The notes under the pieces were generated by a model, which saw nothing but the letters and a program-made list of their open reading frames with translations, was not told where the DNA came from and made no database searches. Shown here one piece after another: positions 6,340 through 7,693 of a DNA stretch of 7,693 nucleotides; positions within the stretch are counted from its first letter, which is position 1; each line of letters starts with the position of its first letter. The stretch is from positions 1 to 7,693 of the forward strand of contig JBJOPS010000003.1 in NCBI GenBank assembly GCA_046050465.1, in the 5' to 3' direction. Origin of the DNA: Egaibacter sp046050465. GTDB taxonomy: Bacteria; Pseudomonadota; Gammaproteobacteria; Burkholderiales; Burkholderiaceae_C. The position numbers were made by a program, and so were the translations under genes.

Positions 6340-7428
6340 GGTGTCTTTGGAAATCTTGATGGACGGAAATTTCGAGGAAAAATCCTTGTTCTTGGCGGCA
6401 ATCGCGAGGGCCACCTTGCGGGCCACCCCCTTATAGATGCCCGCAACATCGCCCTCGGGGTCGGCCACCACGGTTGGTACACCGCTGTCGGCCTGCAGAC
6501 GAATTTGCATATTCAGGGGCAAGGCACCCAGATAGTCCATGTTGCAGTCAGCAGCCATATTTTTGCCACCATCGGCGCCAAAAATATGCTCCACGTGGCC
6601 GCAGTTGCTGCACACATGAACCGCCATGTTTTCCACAATGCCCAGAATCGGCACACCGACTTTTTCGAACATCTTGATGCCCTTTTTGGCATCCAGCAGG
6701 GCAATGTCCTGCGGCGTCGTGACGACGACCGCACCGGTCATGGGCACACGCTGCGACAGCGTCAACTGGATGTCACCGGTACCCGGTGGCATGTCCACAA
6801 TCAGGTAGTCCAGATCTTTCCAGTTGGTCTGGCGCAGCAACTGCTCCAGGGCCTGGGTGGCCATGGGGCCACGCCAGATCATGGCGTCGTCCTGCGCCAC
6901 CATGAACCCGATGGACATCAGCTGAACACCGTGGTTTTCCATCGGCTCCATGGTTTTGCCGTCTTCGCTCTCGGGTCGGCCGCTGACGCCCATCATCATG
7001 GGCACACTGGGGCCGTAAATGTCCGCATCCAGCACGCCCACACTGGCACCTTCGGCCGCCAGCGCCAGCGCCAGGTTCACCGCCGTGGTGCTTTTGCCCA
7101 CACCGCCTTTGCCGGATGCAACCGCCACGATGTTTTTGACATTGGGCAGCAACTGGATGCCGCGCTGAACCGAGTGGGAAATGATCTTCGTGGTCACGTT
7201 GACCGACACGTTCCCCACTCCCAAGACGCATTTGACAGCTGTGACAAGTGATTGGCGAAAACCCGGAATCTGGCTTTTGGCCGGGTAGCCCAACTCCACG
7301 TCAAACGCCACATCACTGTCCGTGACCGTCAGATTTTTAACGGATCTGGACGACACGAAGTCGCGTCCGGTATTGGGGTCGACAACACTTTTCAGTGCGT
7401 CCATAACTGCTTGTTCTGTCACGGCCAT
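6337..7428 (-). CDS. apbC: Iron-sulfur cluster carrier protein ApbC/Mrp (P-loop ATPase)
   Basis: This 363-aa protein is full length for the family (E. coli Mrp is about 370 aa). ApbC/Mrp/Nbp35-type proteins are cytoplasmic dimeric ATPases that bind and transfer a [4Fe-4S] cluster to apoproteins. The N-terminal MIP18/DUF59-type domain covers about 1-85. A deviant Walker A VASGKGGVGKST spans 103-114, with the signature lysine (Lys107) and catalytic Lys112. GVLDADIYGPS (131-141) and VDMPPGTGD (211-219) are the switch and Walker B regions. Cys273-x2-Cys276 (CSNC) are the bridging cluster ligands. ATG 7428 was chosen because AGGAG lies 6 nt upstream and MAVTEQAVMDAL is a typical family start; an upstream TTG would add 14 unrelated residues. 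Its neighbour is a formate dehydrogenase rich in Fe-S clusters, which may be functional or chance. The gene is commonly a housekeeping one. Confidence 0.96.
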   Translation of the reverse strand: MAVTEQAVMDALKSVVDPNTGRDFVSSRSVKNLTVTDSDVAFDVELGYPAKSQIPGFRQSLVTAVKCVLGVGNVSVNVTTKIISHSVQRGIQLLPNVKNIVAVASGKGGVGKSTTAVNLALALAAEGASVGVLDADIYGPSVPMMMGVSGRPESEDGKTMEPMENHGVQLMSIGFMVAQDDAMIWRGPMATQALEQLLRQTNWKDLDYLIVDMPPGTGDIQLTLSQRVPMTGAVVVTTPQDIALLDAKKGIKMFEKVGVPILGIVENMAVHVCSNCGHVEHIFGADGGKNMAADCNMDYLGALPLNMQIRLQADSGVPTVVADPEGDVAGIYKGVARKVALAIAAKNKDFSSKFPSIKISKDT

Positions 7429-7434
7429 TGATAT

Positions 7435-7439
7435 CTCCT
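7435..7439 (-). promoter_or_regulatory. Shine-Dalgarno of apbC
   Basis: AGGAG on the minus strand lies 6 nt before ATG 7428. It decides the start codon against the upstream in-frame TTG at 7470. No confident -35/-10 pair was found between here and 7588. Two copies of CTAGCGA (7452-7458 and 7473-7479 on the plus strand) are spaced 21 bp apart, about two helical turns, in the region where a promoter would be expected. Confidence 0.8.
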
Positions 7440-7588
7440 GATGTGGATAGTCTAGCGAACCGTACTTCAACCCTAGCGAGGTGGGGCAATCAAATCACGC
7501 GATGACACCAGGATCTCTCAGGAAAGTGCGAGCGGCGCAATATGCGGGTTTGGCAGTTGAGCGGCAGTGAACTGGCAGAACACAGCCG

Positions 7589-7693
7589 CTAGTCCTTTTG
7601 CAACCAGGTGCCCATGTCGTCCAGGCCCTGGTCATAGGTGCTCTGCACATTGGGACCGCTGGTGCAGTCCATATTGGTCGCATCCACCACGCG
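7589..7693 (-). CDS. C-terminal end of an unidentified protein (partial)
   Basis: The last 34 codons and a TAG stop of a gene entering from the right edge are readable on the minus strand, ending DDMGTWLQKD. The visible part contains DATNMDCTSGPN and QSTYDQGLDDMGTW. Codon choice is GC-rich at third positions like the neighbouring genes, the frame is open to the edge, and the gene points the same way as apbC; these are the reasons for calling it real. I do not recognise the family. The tail is acidic and soluble-looking, with one cysteine and no membrane segment. About 160 bp separate it from apbC, with no clear terminator, so its operon relation is unresolved. Confidence 0.6.
   Translation of the reverse strand, partial: RVVDATNMDCTSGPNVQSTYDQGLDDMGTWLQKD

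Noticed and set aside
7429..7470. N-terminal extension of ApbC from a TTG at 7470
   Set aside because: AGGAG is placed correctly for ATG 7428, and the extension would overlap that ribosome binding site and lacks family similarity.
7550..7590. Possible hairpin (CAGTT/AACTG arms) after the stop of the partial gene
   Set aside because: The stem is only 5 bp with an 11-nt loop and no T-run, which is too weak for a terminator call.

Overview
The window looks like chromosomal DNA from a betaproteobacterium, most likely a Comamonadaceae member of the Rhodoferax/Polaromonas/Acidovorax kind. The evidence is high GC with GC-rich third codon positions, the protein families present, and a short dispersed-repeat motif that I associate from memory with that family. 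All supported genes lie on the minus strand, so transcription runs from high to low coordinates.

In transcription order the layout is as follows. (1) The C-terminal end of an unrecognised gene (7693-7589). (2) apbC/mrp, an Fe-S cluster carrier P-loop ATPase (7428-6337), with a good ribosome binding site. (3) A LysR-type regulator (6291-5347). (4) A 146-bp intergenic region holding a sigma-70-like promoter (TTGACC, 17 bp, GATACT). Directly upstream of its -35 box are four TTGAAT-type half-sites arranged as two inverted repeats, a plausible LysR operator. (5) A formate dehydrogenase operon: a fused NuoE/NuoF-like (FdsG-FdsB) diaphorase subunit (5200-3404), the catalytic alpha subunit (3403-530), and the start of fdhD, the sulfurtransferase that activates the enzyme (525 to the window edge).

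Together, items 3-5 form a regulated module for a soluble, cytoplasmic, NAD+-linked, metal-dependent formate dehydrogenase. The alpha subunit oxidises formate at a bis-pterin Mo or W centre. Electrons pass through its Fe-S clusters to the beta subunit, where FMN reduces NAD+. FdhD prepares the catalytic metal centre, and the nearby ApbC could help supply Fe-S clusters. The two-subunit layout, with FdsG and FdsB fused and FdsB's own N-terminal domain missing, resembles the FDH1 enzyme of Methylorubrum extorquens rather than the FdsGBA enzymes of Cupriavidus or Rhodobacter.

The most unusual observation is in the linker between the NuoE-like and NuoF-like halves of the beta subunit. About 75-78 bp there look like a dispersed intergenic palindromic repeat captured in frame and translated, carrying an A8 run on the coding strand. 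The remaining content is ordinary, and no RNA gene, CRISPR array, insertion sequence or convincing terminator was seen.
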